Source: Buddleja alternifolia
Lineage: Eukaryota; Streptophyta; Magnoliopsida; Lamiales; Scrophulariaceae
Direction of reading: 5' to 3'
NCBI GenBank assembly: GCA_019426215.1
Contig: CM033406.1
Span: forward strand, 635,001 to 699,000
DNA length: 64,000 bases
Shown here: piece after piece, positions 42,157 through 53,761 of the stretch
Layout: each line of letters begins with the position of its first letter
Numbering within the stretch: the stretch's first letter is position 1
Translations under genes and position numbers: made by a program
The notes under the pieces: model-generated
Databases searched by the model: none
What the model was told of the DNA's origin: nothing
Seen by the model: only the letters and a program-made list of their open reading frames with translations

Positions 42157-43493
42157 AAGTGATTTAATTAAGACTAACCCCGCAGCATAATCTTTTACGA
42201 ACATTGGTGATGGTGCTTGTTTGGGCATATGTAGCCCCTCGTACAATCTTTCCCAGTTTTTTTTTTTTTGAGCATATGTAGCCCCCATGGACAATTTTAA
42301 TTTATGTCCTTGTGCTCTGCCTGCCTAGCTTTGGGCAGAGATATTTTGTGATGATTTTCCCCCTTAAGGAAGTATTAGGAATATGCTTTAATTTGCTTCC
42401 TTTCTTGTTCCTGCATTTTACACAGTTTATTTCATAGCTTTTTGATGTGCATGATTATACTTACTTGCTTATTCATTGGAGTACCTTTGTGTACCATTTC
42501 CTGAGGATGTCTACTGTTTTTCCTGAAAATTTTGAACATACCCAACTCGTTTTTTTTTCCTTGCGGGAGGTAGGTTAGTCAGCTAACTTTCTAAAGCCAT
42601 GCATGTGCTTTCCTTTCTAGCTTAGGAACCCTTCCTGAAAGATATCAAACAGACAAGCATTCTTTCTACAGATCACCTTGTTAGTTTTACTTTAACAAAT
42701 TTTGATAAAGCACTAGCTGAGCCGTAGCTTCCAGCTATGCCATGATGCAATCGTGGAGACTTGCCCCCGCGTGCAGTCATGCAGACCTGCTAATCTCACA
42801 CAGTCATGGAGACCTACCATTCTTATGCACAGTCGTGGAGACCTTCCATTCTTATGCGCAGTCGTGGAGACCTACCATTCTTATTTTTCACCTTCCTTGT
42901 TACCCCTTTTTCTCCTCTCAATTCCCACATATTTCATCAACGGGCTCACAGCTGGCCAGCCTGCTACAGTTGGTATCCTTCCCTATATTCTCTTTTCCCG
43001 ATTTTCCCACCTTATTTCAGCCAAGAGTGGGAGAATTAGTCCTCTCCTCCAGCCTTATATCTCCAGCCAACCTTGTAGCTCCCTTAACCCCGGTCTTCCA
43101 ATACAAGTTGGTCACAGAATTATTCCCTAAATAACTTTGCACCAACCCACCTTTATATCCTCTTAGTATGGGGCCATCGGATGCGAAACCGCAGGCCGCC
43201 TAGCTATACAAATCCGGGCTACCCATCCAGGTGATGCATCCTACCTCCGGCTAACTCCCATTCCACCAACTCCCCCTTACTTCTTTTCACAGTTTCATAA
43301 GCATATCCACATTTATTCGCATAGCAAAATATAGGTACAACATTCGCAAAACTTTATAAAAACAAAGCAAATTCTTACTAAAATTTCCGAGTGGAGCTCT
43401 GCATCCAATCCTGCAGGCGGGATATTACATTCCTTCTAGGTATTCCTGAAAAACTACTCAACTCATAATAGCGTCAGTCAGGGTAAAGAACAT
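42157..43493 (-). other. Tat 3' untranslated region
   Basis: No gene. Between the end of Tat integrase and the inverted copia fragment. Contains the tandem repeat at 42747-42886 and two copies of GCATATGTAGCCCC near 42225-42290 around a T-run. Confidence 0.7.
42747..42886. repeat. Tandem repeat, about 5 units of 26-29 bp
   Basis: Units begin near 42747, 42773, 42800, 42829 and 42858. The last three (CAGTCGTGGAGACCTACCAT type, 29 bp) are nearly identical and the first two are diverged. The open frames seen here in all three phases are a by-product. Confidence 0.85.
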
Positions 43494-44843
43494 TTAGACA
43501 TAAAACTTTTTAAGATTTTCAATATTCCAAGGGCGAGGGAGTGATTTTCTCTTGCCATCCACCAATTCATAAGCTCCTCCTGCTACCACCTTGACCACTT
43601 TGTAGGGACCTTCCCAATTGGGGTCCAGCTTTCTCACTGTACGGATAGCATCCACCCTCTTTAGCACCAAGTCTCCTACCTGGAGAGCTCGGGTCTTCAC
43701 TTTTACTCCTTGAGCTCTTTGGATTCTCTGCTTGTATTTCTCCATTTGTAGGTATGCCCTCATTCTGCTCTCCTCGATCAAATCCAGATCTTTTCTCAAC
43801 CTCTCCTCATTCTACTCTGGATCAAAGTACCTGACCCGGTGGGTCAATACTCTGACCTCCGCAAGTATGACAGCTTCAGCTCCGTACACTAGGTTAAAAG
43901 GACTCTCTCCTGTAGTAGACTTGGGAGTGGTCCGATATGACCACAATACGGATTGTAGTTCAACTACCCAATTCCCTCCCACTCCCTCCAGTCTATTAGA
44001 CCGAGTTTTCAGTTTTGCAGATAGGTTAGTAACACATTTATACAGGAGGTATATAGGATCGGATGATAAATTTAAAACAAGGAAATTGATACAATAGAGA
44101 GATTTCAAGTATGCGTACCTGGTTTTTAAACCTCGTACTATAATTCTATTGGTGACCTCAACCTGACCATTGGTCTGAGGGTAAGCCACCGAGCTGAAAT
44201 GCTACTGAATTCCCAACTCCTCACACCAACTCCTCATCTTTGCTCCACTGAACTGTCGTCCATTATCAACTATTATCTCTCTAGGTATTCCAAATCGGCA
44301 CACTATGTTCCTCCATAAGAACCGAATAACTTCTGCCTCCGTGATCCGAGCTAGAGCTTCAGTTTCCACCCACTTGCTGAAATAATCTACTAGTACTAGT
44401 AGAAACTTCTTTTGGGCCTTTTCTATAGGGAAAGGTCCCACAATGTCCATGCCCCATCTTGCAAACGGGAAAGGGACATTCATTGTGCACATCGTTTCTG
44501 CAGGTTGATGGATAAGGCTGGCATGCACCTAGCACTGTTCACATTTCTTCACTAGCTCGGTTGCATCTTCTTTTAAAGTCGGCCAAAAGTATCCAGCTCT
44601 GAGTGCTCTCCCTGCTAGGGCAACCCCTCCTATGTGGCTGCCGCAACACCCTTCATGGATTTCTCTGAGCACGTAGCCTCCTTCTTCCTTGGATACACAC
44701 CTTAGGTACGTCTGCACAAACGCCTTCTTATAGAGGATACCGTTGATCATGGTGAACCTAGATGCTCGTGTGAGCAACCTTTGTTTGGAGTTTCGTTCTC
44801 CGGGTAATGTTCCATTCGTGAAATACTGGATTAATTCGGTCAT
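43494..44843 (-). pseudogene. Tat integrase, broken, with an intron-like insertion
   Basis: Zinc region: HEGCCGSHIGG ... CEQC. After a stop at 44529, the core: first Asp in RWGMDIVGPFP, second in VDNGRQFSG; a further stop at 44202; Glu in QTNGQVEVTNR. A 126-bp insertion sits at 43993-44118. Then ELQSVLWSYRTTP, SPFNLVYGAEAV, a stop near 43810, and the C-terminal WEGPYKVVKVVAGGAYEL. Normally inserts element DNA into chromosomes. Confidence 0.87.
43993..44118 (-). other. 126-bp intron-like insertion in Tat integrase
   Basis: Minus strand begins CCAG|GTACGC and ends CTAATAG|ACTGG. AT-rich, with TTACTAACC (44032-44024) about 33 nt before the 3' AG. 126 is a multiple of three and contains no in-frame stop. 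Its exact removal leaves the residues expected for the integrase family at this place. Confidence 0.5.
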
Positions 44844-44869
44844 CTAATCATCTCCTTCTTCCACCTGCA

Positions 44870-45690
44870 TGACCTCCTTATCGCCACGGGATCTTGCTAT
44901 AGACTGGATGGTGATTTGCCGTGTCTTGCAATCAGTGACAGAGCTACCCAACTTTGACAGGTAGTCTGCCTTGGCATTTTCAGCTCGAGGTATCTAGTGT
45001 ACCTCCAGCTTATCGAAGTTTTTTCGTAATGTATCTATGGTTTTTAGATACTCCATCATTCTCTTCTCCTGGCTTCATACTCCCCTTCTACTTGTTTTAT
45101 CATGAGCTACGAATCTGAATATACTATCAGGTTTCTAGCTCCTCCCTTGAGTGCCATTTGGAGGCCTATGATGAAGGCTCCGTACTCTGCTTCATTGTTG
45201 CTTGCCTCGAACTCGAATTTGATGGCATACTCAAGTTGGTCGCTTTCAGGCGTGGTGAGCACCACACCTGCACCACTTCCGTTCTGCGTAGCTGAGCCAT
45301 CTACGTGCACCAGCCACACCTTCTCTTCTTTGTCTTCCGCCACATCAGGCTTGGTCATTTCCATGACAAAGTCAACCAAAATTTGTGACTTTATTGTTGT
45401 TCGCACCGCATACTCTATCTCAAATTCTCCCAGCTCAACCGCCCACTTGACTAACCTCCCGGATGCTCCAGCTTTGCCCAACATAGCGTTGAGTGGCTGA
45501 TTGGTTTTGACTATGATTTTGTATGTTAGGAAATATGGCTTCAACCTTCTTGCTGTTATAACTAAGGCAAATGCCATTTTCTCAATTTCAAAGTACCTCG
45601 TCTACGTGTCACTAAGGATCTTGCTAATGTAGTATATCGGCTTCTCAACTTTTCCTTCTTCCCGAACTAAGACCGTGCTGACAGCTTTGT
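44870..45690 (-). pseudogene. Tat RNase H and second (archaeal-type) RNase H
   Basis: First RNase H remnant: KMAFALVITARRLKPYFLTY followed by VKWAVELGEFEIEY. It runs into a second domain: HVDGSATQNGSGAGVVL, FEASNNEAEYGAFIIGLQMA, VYSDS, then a stop and a decayed tail to about 44870. The DG.....G / NNEAEY / SD pattern is that of the additional archaeal-type RNase H that marks the Tat lineage. The start of the first domain is eroded (stop near 45605). Confidence 0.85.
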
Positions 45691-45719
45691 CAGCTACCGC
45701 TATATACAAGATTAACGGT

Positions 45720-46597
45720 TCACCAAGCGCAAAGGCTTGCTGACATTATTTCTCTGAAGCCTTCAGCTTTTCGCAATATCTTGAAGAACGGCAGACTCCT
45801 TTCGGCAGATTTGGAAATAAAATGACTTAGGGCAGTGATTCGCCCCGTCAATCTTTGCACCTCATTAACAACTCGAGGTTCCTCCATGTTTTGGATTGCT
45901 TTGATCTTCTCGGGATTAACTTCTATCCCCTTCTCTGTAACCATATATCCAAGGAATTTTCCTCCCTTGATTCAGAAAGGGCACTTTGCTGGATTCAACT
46001 TCATTTGTTATTTTCTCAATGTCTCGAAAGTTTGTTGTAAATCATGTACATGTGTGGCAATGGACAGTGGTCTTTTGGACAGGCACTGTTCAGGTCGCGG
46101 AAGTCAATGCACATCCTCCATTTTGATCCTCCCTTAGGCACCAAGACTACATTAGAGACCCATTCTGGGAATTGAATTTCTGCAATGTGCTTGGCTTTGA
46201 GGAGCTTATCCAGCTCAGCCCGAACTATGGCATCCTTCTCTGGTCCGAAGTGCCTCTTCTTTTGTATGATCGGCTTTGCATCTGGATACACGTTCAGATG
46301 GTGTTGTATGACAGCTGGGTTAATCCCCACTAGGTCGTTAGCTGACCAGGAAACTAGATCTACGTAGCTGCACAACGTCACTATCAACTCTTCCTTTACC
46401 TCTGAATTTAGGTGTGATCCTATCCTAACAGCTTTATCCGCCTCCCCTGGAACGAGCTCTATACTCATGAGTTCCCCCACTGGCTCGACATGGGCTGAGA
46501 CCATCTTCTTTTCTGCTCCGCCATCTTCTAGACCAGCTTTATCAGGTTTGCGCTTCTTGTCTTCTGGAGGCTTGTCCATTTGTTTGAGTGAGGCCAC
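45720..46597 (-). pseudogene. Tat reverse transcriptase with catalytic core deleted
   Basis: N-terminal part: NDLVGINPAVIQHHLNVYPD, FPEWVSNVVLVPKGGSKWRM, then RDLNSACPKDHCPLP. Directly after this, near 46040-46050, the sequence jumps to what is normally the end of the palm (TFETLRK-like), followed by PAKCPF and the thumb EVNPEKIKAIQNMEEPR. The region that would hold the catalytic Y.DD motif is absent, so this copy is catalytically dead regardless of frame. Confidence 0.85.
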
Positions 46598-46606
46598 ATA
46601 ACACTT

Positions 46607-47176
46607 TCAGGATTGATGTTGATCTCCCAATACTTCCCCTACACCCTCGGGTGTGGGAAACTTAATCTTCATATGCGGTATGGAGATGACAGCTTCAAAT
46701 AAGACCAAGGAAGGTCTTCCTAGTATCACGTTATATGCACACGGCGTGCCTACGACTAAAACTTTAGTCAACATAGTCATTTTCCTTTGCCCTATTCCTA
46801 AGGATAAGGGTAGAGTGATCTGTCCCACAAGTTGCACCACCTCTCTCGCGAAGCCAAACAGCGAGGTTTTCGCTTCTTCCAACTTGGTTTATCCTAAGCT
46901 CATCTGCGGGTATGCCTGATAAAATAGGATGTCAACTGAGCTGCCACTATCGATGAAGATGCGCTGTACATCATAGTTGGCTCTATTTGCTGTAATGACT
47001 AAAGCATCATTATGTGGGGTTAGGATGCTCCGGGCATCCTTTGGTCCAAAGCAAATTTTCTGTCTAGGTCTACTTTGGTTGACGTTCATAAAAAAGGCAG
47101 GTGTATTTTCTACCTTCCTTACTTGTTTTTTCAGTGATCTTTTGGTTTCTTCCCCTATTAAACCACCTGCGATCAT
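46607..47176 (-). pseudogene. Tat aspartic protease
   Basis: FGPKDARSILTPHNDALVIT leads to IFIDSGSSVDILF, with the active-site DSGSS. A stop at 46889 and restart in SLFGFAREVVQLVGQITLPL, then NVILGRPSLVLFEAVISIPH and MKIKFPTPEGVGEVLGDQ, the typical protease-RT linker in Tat. Confidence 0.85.
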
Positions 47177-47333
47177 GTGTATTTGTAGCTCGACCTATCC
47201 TGTTAACCTCTTTTTAGTCCTGCTTTCCCCAAGCTTCAGGTAGTTTACCAATCTGCTGAGGAAAATTTCCTCTTCCTACGGGGCCAGCTCTGCCTGCCCC
47301 TCGTCCTTACCATCTTTCGGGGGCTCCCCTTCC

Positions 47334-48326
47334 TCATCCCCAGGTTCCTCCTCCTCGAGCTGAGCTTGACCCGCCCCTTCCATACTGATTATTATTTTGG
47401 ATAACGAACTCCTTCATGTAGCCCAACCTGGCTAGCCATTGGATCTCCTCTTCCAGCTCGGGACAGGCATCTGTGTCGTGGCCATATTCCCTATGGTATC
47501 GGAAATACACCCGGCAAATTGGATTCTGCGGCCCTTTATCCGCTCCTTTCGGCCATTGTATGATGTTTTTCTCCTCTACAGCCATCAGTTGTTCGTTTTG
47601 GAACCCCTCAAGGGTATGTATGCAGTCCTGACTCTTATGCTGGGCCTGGGAGCAGATCCTAGAACCCAGCTCCTTCCTTCACTCTTGTGGGCCTTACCTT
47701 GCCCTTCATCACCCAACTTATCCTTTTTTGGATGGCCTTGCTCAGCTCGTCTTATCCACTGAGCCTCCTCCATATTGACGTATTCCTCAGCTCTGCTAAG
47801 TAATTCATCAAAATCTCTGGCTGGTCTCTTGGTTAAAGACTTAAATAAGTCTCCCTCCCGCAGTCCCTGCGTGAAAGCACTAGCTTTCAGGTCCGTCATG
47901 GCAGAGGGTACTTCTAGGGTAGCCATGCTGAATGATGGAAAGACTCTTGAAGTCTCGGGGTAGCTTCTTCTTCATGATGGACTCTGAGAATGGAATTCCC
48001 CTATCTAGCTGAGTTTTCCCAACTGCCACCTTTTTCTCTATCTCCTCCATTCTCCTAGCCATGAGCTCAAGTTGATTTAACTTGCTCCGGACTTTCTGCT
48101 TTGCTTCCTGGTCTCCCCAAAGAGATTGGGCAGACTCATAATTACTAGCTTCATCCTCCAAATCTCCAGCTTTGCCTGCCCAGCCCTGCGGCTGGCGCTC
48201 TCGCAGATCTGCCTTTCCTATTGCATCAGGACGTTGCTGCCGCACCTGAGGAGACTGGCCTGGCACTTTAGGTGAGGGTACCCATCCTTCCGGCTCCTCT
48301 ATTTCCTCTAGGTTCATCCGACGCAT
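47334..48326 (-). pseudogene. gag: Tat gag with core deletion
   Basis: N-terminal charged, partly coiled-coil region (KLNQLELMARRMEEIEKKV), then KKKLPRDFKSLSI, where the retrotransposon gag core normally starts. The sequence jumps, with a frame change near 47900, to ASAFTQGLREGDLFKSLTKR and DFDELLSRAEEYVNMEEAQW, the end of the core, so most of the core is missing. The zinc-knuckle-like CRVYFRYHREYGHDTDAC is near 47500. Confidence 0.82.
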
Positions 48327-48950
48327 CTGGCATCCCTAGGGAGCCCGATATTTCTTCTGGGGCTCATTTTCTTCAAGGAACAAGGATGTCTTTTGGGTGG
48401 AGAACTGTGATCCCATGCAGAAGAGATTGTACTCGCTGATGCTTCCATGAATGAGGAACTAACGCTTTACACTTGAAGCTAAAGAAAGGCGGAGCACAAC
48501 AAGAAGGTGAGGGACTACACGAGTGCAAAGAGATGAATGATTCAGCACCCTTACCGCCATATTTGCGACAACTATCGCCACCATACAAAATACTTGCTAT
48601 TCCAATTCATACTTAAATTCAAATTGCGGTGTTATTTCAATCCATTCAAACTTACTCTATTATATATCTAGAAATTCGAAATCATCTTCAATCTAAAAAA
48701 AATATTATCTTCTACTCACTAAGTACAAGATTGCCTTTCTTCAAAATAAGAATATAATCCAAGAACTCATCTCGAATTAGTGGAAACACTTATTGAATGC
48801 ATCCAAAGCATAAATGTACCACATTCCACAACGCCGAACCAACATCTTTATCATCAATTCTTCTCTCAATATCATAAGCTTAACTTAGAAACTCATTACT
48901 CTTCCACAGTCCCAAGATCTTATCCCGGTATAGCTCAGGCACTAGCCTAA
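48327..48950 (-). other. Leader sequence of uncertain element
   Basis: No convincing gene. The right part next to the primer site should be the leader of the chromovirus-like element; the left part near 48330-48480 should be Tat. The junction, which must hide a large deletion, was not located. Confidence 0.45.
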
Positions 48951-48962
48951 GCTCTGATACCA
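48951..48962 (-). other. Primer-binding site (tRNA-iMet type)
   Basis: Minus strand TGGTATCAGAGC, 3 bp after the LTR end GGGGCATGACA. Typical of Ty3/gypsy chromoviruses. Confidence 0.85.
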
Positions 48963-48965
48963 GTC

Positions 48966-51900
48966 TGTCATGCCCCAAAATTGGGTCATAAAAGACCCAA
49001 TTTGAATACATAAGTCTATCGTAGCTGTAGTTCCAATTCAAAACATGGACCCAATTTTTATCAATGTATCTTAGGGTCCTACTCCTGAAACTATCATCCA
49101 CATCACGAAGTAACTTAATATCCTTGAATAAAACTACCAGTTTTTACCTCTTGGATCGTCTATGTCTATTCCTGTTATCCTCCAACTAGTCTCACTGCTC
49201 AACTCACCTATAGCTGGAAGGAAGGAATGAAACAAAATACGTAAGCAAAGGCTTAGTGAGTGCCAGTGCTTGTGTGCAAGTTTCTCAAAATAGTTTTTAG
49301 ACCCAAATGATAAATTAGTGAGGGAAAAACAATAATAGTTTTTGTTGATTTTCAAAGGATCATTGAAATCCTAAATAAGAAAAGCAATTTGTGATCATAG
49401 TAACAATTAAGCAATAGATAGTATGAGACAAAGGTCTTAGTATATGCACGATGAGGTTTTGTCAAATATCACTGAAAACATGCTTGGAAAAAATTACGTT
49501 CATGATAAAGCTGGAACGATTTGTGGCATGATATTTAAGTTTCAAAACATGCATTTTAAAAAGCATGTAGTTCAATGCAAGTATCACGTACAAGACATGT
49601 TTAAGTAACACGTACAACACATGTTTATATAACACGTACAAGACACGCTTAAGCAGTAGGGGGCCATGTTAGCAATACCATCGCGTCCGATGATTTACCC
49701 ACAACACTTTGGGTCCCGCTGCTTCTTCCTTATCACCCCTGAACACGCGGCTTAAAAGCCATCACCTTATACCTCCCCACGCAGGCTCGCGATGCCCGAT
49801 TTGGTCATATCCGGAGTATGCCACACGATAAATGACCCATGCACCCTCAGAGCACTCCGTCCTAGGTGCATGGATCTGGACGTGAATAGCGGGAACTGTT
49901 TAAGACCGCAAGCCCATGCTTGACCGGCCGAACCCTGCCCTATCCATCGTCCGACCTTGGGCCCAACACAACCACGTTAGATGCAACACGTCACAAGAAC
50001 ACCATCACGGCAAATGATCATGATACAAGACCAATGATGGAGTAATTTCACAAAAATCATAAAACCGATGTTTATTTCGAAATCATTCTTGTATAAATTA
50101 TGCATCTGAAATAAGTATGCAATCACGTATGTCACGAATGATGCAATGAAGCATTTTAGTTCACGATGAAATATTTAATCGAACAAATAGTTTTTCAGAA
50201 TTTCCTTAAAAGAATGTTTTCCTCGAATTCATTTTCACAAAACATGCCTGAAAAATTACTTTTGCAAGATACGTGTTTGAAAACATTCATGCAGGTAATA
50301 GTTGGTGCCAAGAATGGGTGAATGTAAAATGAGTCCTGAATTTGATTTGAAAGTGTTGAAACTCATTTTCATGTCAAGTATTCAAAGCATGTTGAAAGTA
50401 CATAGATATATATATATATGACGTATTCCTTCCAGTTTTGAAAGACATATAACTATAATTTTGAGAGGCAACTCACCTCGTCCAATCAAATACCAAGCTC
50501 AAGTCGAGAATTTGAGTGATGCTCAATCTATCTCGTAAGTGCAATTACCCAACAGTCACCCATCTTTAGGAATATGAATAACTCCGATCAAAGAAGCTAA
50601 AAACCTCCATTGTTCATACGTGAACAAGATTGCACCAAATCGCTTCACCGTGTGCCTCCTTCAATTGGCGCGCGTCTCCGTCATTATCCTTTGTTCATCC
50701 CTTTAACAATTCAATAAACATCTAACTTAATATATATATATAGATTCGTAAATAACTAGGCTTTCTTAATATTCAATTCAATCTCAAGAACCTAACCTAA
50801 ATAGGGTGAATTGGGCCTTCAAAATCAACATCCCAAAACTGCCAGATTTAGACACGTCATGTCACCTTGTAGACAAATCAACTTTCCGATCACATTACAC
50901 CATGGATTTTCGAAAATCTTACCACTAACAACATCTTCATTCCAAGTTCTATCTAGTGGTTATCTTGAATTTACAATAGGACCAAAATAAGGGGTATTTT
51001 AAAACAAAGGAACATGAATGATAATTTCTGGAAATCAAAACAGCAGACTCGCATAGGTCCTTTGATGGCCATTGTTTTGACTATTTCTCATCAATTTTCA
51101 ACAAACTTTACCATTAAACTTATATAAACTAAATAAGGATTCTAAATATGGTTTTGCATGTATAATCAAAGCATTGAAAAAGGGGTTTTTGGGCAATTGA
51201 ATATGGAACACAGATTCTGGAATTGAAAAGATCCTACTGGCAGTGATGTTTTAAATGTAATTCTGTAATGATTCCTCAACGATTTTCAAAGAAAATTACC
51301 TGTAATGATATCTACACTTATAGAGGTTTCCAAAAATGGTCTTGCATGCATGATCAATCAACCGGAAGAGTTATTTCTTGCCAAGCAAAAACAGAACACA
51401 GTTCTGAAATTAAAAATCTGGACAGTTTTGTGCAAGGCTTGAAGCGATTCTGAAATTTTCGGTAGATGATTCAACAAATACGATTACATAGTGTTGTTCC
51501 TTATCCTCTTAGGATGAAATTGATATAAGGAACACCAAAAATGGACATCATTTGATCTCTCAATTATCAAGTTTACCGCCACTGCCAGAGCTGGATTTTC
51601 ATGCGGGATTTGCTTGTAAGATTTGTTATGTTGTTGTGGGTTGAGCTTTGTCTTGTTGTAGTTCTCTTGAACCTTTGTGAGCTTAAAGGAGGTTAAAATG
51701 GAGAAAAATAATGATGTTTAGACCAGGGAATAGTTGGGTAAAAATGAGAGAAAAGGGAATGAATAGGTAGTGGTATATATATAGGGTGTAAGGAGGGCTT
51801 GAGGGCAATTTTTCTATTTGAGTCTAAGCCCTTACCATATTGTATATCATCTAATGGTCCCTTCACACATAAGAGTTAATATTCAGCCCCTACATGGAGC

Positions 51901-52030
51901 AAGATTAGTATACATCCAATATAATTACCAAGAGAAGGGATAATACATTTTACTCAAGTAATTCTTGAGATTATAATACTAGTCGTCGAATTAGTAAGTA
52001 TACTAAGATTAAGAAAACCCGGGCATCACA
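48966..52030 (-). repeat. Chromovirus-like (Del/Tekay type) 5' LTR, 3065 bp
   Basis: Minus-strand start TGTGATGCCCGGG at 52030 and end TTTTGGGGCATGACA at 48966. Length and ends fit Del/Tekay LTRs. Minus-strand TATA-like run near 51773-51784. Inserted in the Tat 5' LTR (right-hand target site GACCT at 52031-52035); the rest of the element and its left target site are lost. No coding capacity in the 3 kb. Confidence 0.78.
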
Positions 52031-52118
52031 GACCTAAATTCACCATCTTAATGGGCTTTGGCCCATTAAGCCTTAGACTTCCTCAGCTTGGCCCAAGATC
52101 CGAATTATACCTACATCA
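52031..52118 (-). repeat. Tat 5' LTR remnant
   Basis: 88 bp, almost identical to 30188-30275 of the 3' LTR, ending at the TSD AATAT. The remainder was lost with the chromovirus-side deletion. Confidence 0.88.
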
Positions 52119-52123
52119 AATAT

Positions 52124-53756
52124 GATGATGGAGAAAAACTTCTTCATCTCCAAACTCAAAATATTGAAGCTTCCAAATCTTCAATCCTTTGGTTTGATTC
52201 TTCAAACTTGAACTTGATCCGAACAACAAAAATACGTCGTCTCTAAATCATCACGCACGGATCAACAAACGAAAAATCCCCTTTCTTCTTTCTCTATGGT
52301 CGACTGCTAGGTATAGAGGAGGGGAGGACTATTTTTCTTTCTTTTGAGAGTTATGAGAGTTGTTTATTCTTCTTCTACTTGTTCTAAGTCAAAGAGTCCT
52401 TATATACCTCATGACTTATTGAACAAGTCAAAACAAAAGAGTCCTAATATGTGGCCTCTCAAAGACGCCACTTTGAGGCCTCATAGGCGTCCAATTGGAC
52501 TCCTTATTTAGCCTCGGGATTTGTTTTTTTAATTAATTTCTTATTTTAATTAATAATTTATTATATCCAATTAATAAATTAAATAAAAAAATTAATTAGA
52601 TAAATTAATTCATTAATATATTTCACAAGAAAATTAATTAATAATTAATCTTATCATTATAATTAATTATTTCATCTAATGAATAATTAATTATTTAATT
52701 TATCCAATAAATTAAAACTCCCAGAAGAAATAATAGAAATTCCTTTTTCTTCATTTTTCTTTGTCAGTTCTTTAGTGCGACTCTTTAGGTTCGTTTCGTT
52801 TAGCAATTAGAGGAAACCATAGGTAGTGGGTAACACTTAGCCAGTCACGTGGCCCACTTCGTAACCCAAACAAAAATGAATGATAGGATCATTCTGAAAC
52901 CTTCCAATCGTAAATACCGTATATGTATAAACCCTTTGTTCACGTTCCCTGGTCAAGTGAGAGTCATGGTTATGTCAAACTCACTGGACTTGACCATATG
53001 TATAAATCATAATAAATACGAGATCATTGAGATCGATTTAGTGCCAAGCACAATCGTCTCATTTGCTTTGGCCAAAGACTTTGATCTCTATTTCTCTATA
53101 ATTACATAGGGTACATACTCATTCACTTATGAGAGAACAAATCCCATATTGGATATCTGCTAAGATTACCACTTGTCCATCAAGCCTGCATTTCGAGGTT
53201 GACCCCACCAAAGGGTGAATTGGGTCTAACTACTCTAGTGAAAGATTTGACGTCACAAGTGCATCTTCAGCCTGATACTTCAGGTCAAAGGTTCACATAT
53301 ACCTATTACGTATAATCAGTTCTGTCATTGACAGTCACAGAGTGAAAACCCATGTGACAGAACCGATGAGAGTCATGTTCGAACATATCAGTTTCACTGA
53401 TGTGTCTACATTCTTAATCTCCTATCATCCCATGATACCAAACAGGCACTCCCATGTCGGAGCTAAGATTGTACAAGTATTCGAAGTCTTTATTTGTCTA
53501 TTAAAGACTTCACATTACTTGCGAACTTATTTTAGTAATCAAGATCGATCTCTCTAGTGCCAATCTTCCTATCCCATAGGAAGTAGAGGGATCGCACTAA
53601 AAACATGGACAAAACATTTTACACAACTTATAGATGCAGATAAGAATTAAGTGGAAACTCAATAATGCCTTTTATTTAAGAAGAGTTTAAATTCAATACA
53701 AGATATATGCCCTATACATTCTATCCTCTATGGCATCTGAGGGCATAATCCTAACA
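52124..53756 (-). repeat. Right part of split solo copia LTR
   Basis: Continues from 29702 across the Tat insertion. The part 52770-53750 aligns with 2690-3640. No gene; short open frames here are chance. Confidence 0.85.
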
Positions 53757-53761
53757 ACTAG

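Larger units (their letters stand above)
29703..52118 (-). mobile_element. Tat-lineage Ty3/gypsy element, nested and decayed
   Basis: Duplication AATAT at 29698-29702 and 52119-52123. LTR minus-strand start TGATGTAGG at 30275 and 52118. Minus-strand gag-pol (48326 to 43494) with dual RNase H, a tandem-repeat 3' UTR, and an extra ORF on the opposite strand (30951-31787): together a Tat-lineage layout. Hosts Athila-2, an inverted copia fragment and a chromovirus-like LTR; most of its 5' LTR and leader are gone. Confidence 0.85.
29563..53756 (-). mobile_element. Solo copia LTR (about 1.77 kb), split by the Tat element
   Basis: Duplication ACTAG at 29558-29562 and 53757-53761. Own sequence 29563-29702 and 52124-53756 only, i.e. 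a single LTR between the duplicates. Minus-strand start TGTTAGGATTATGCCC at 53756, end AACGAAACCCAACA at 29563. Related to 2416-3650. Confidence 0.9.

Noticed and set aside
42742..43134. Open frames in three phases at the Tat 3' UTR
   Set aside because: Generated by the tandem repeat, which has few stops in any phase; no domain.
48966..52030. Assigning the 3-kb LTR and its primer site to the Tat element
   Set aside because: Tat LTRs are defined here by TGATGTAGG ends and TSD AATAT; the 3-kb LTR interrupts one of them and has chromovirus-type ends and tRNA-iMet primer site.
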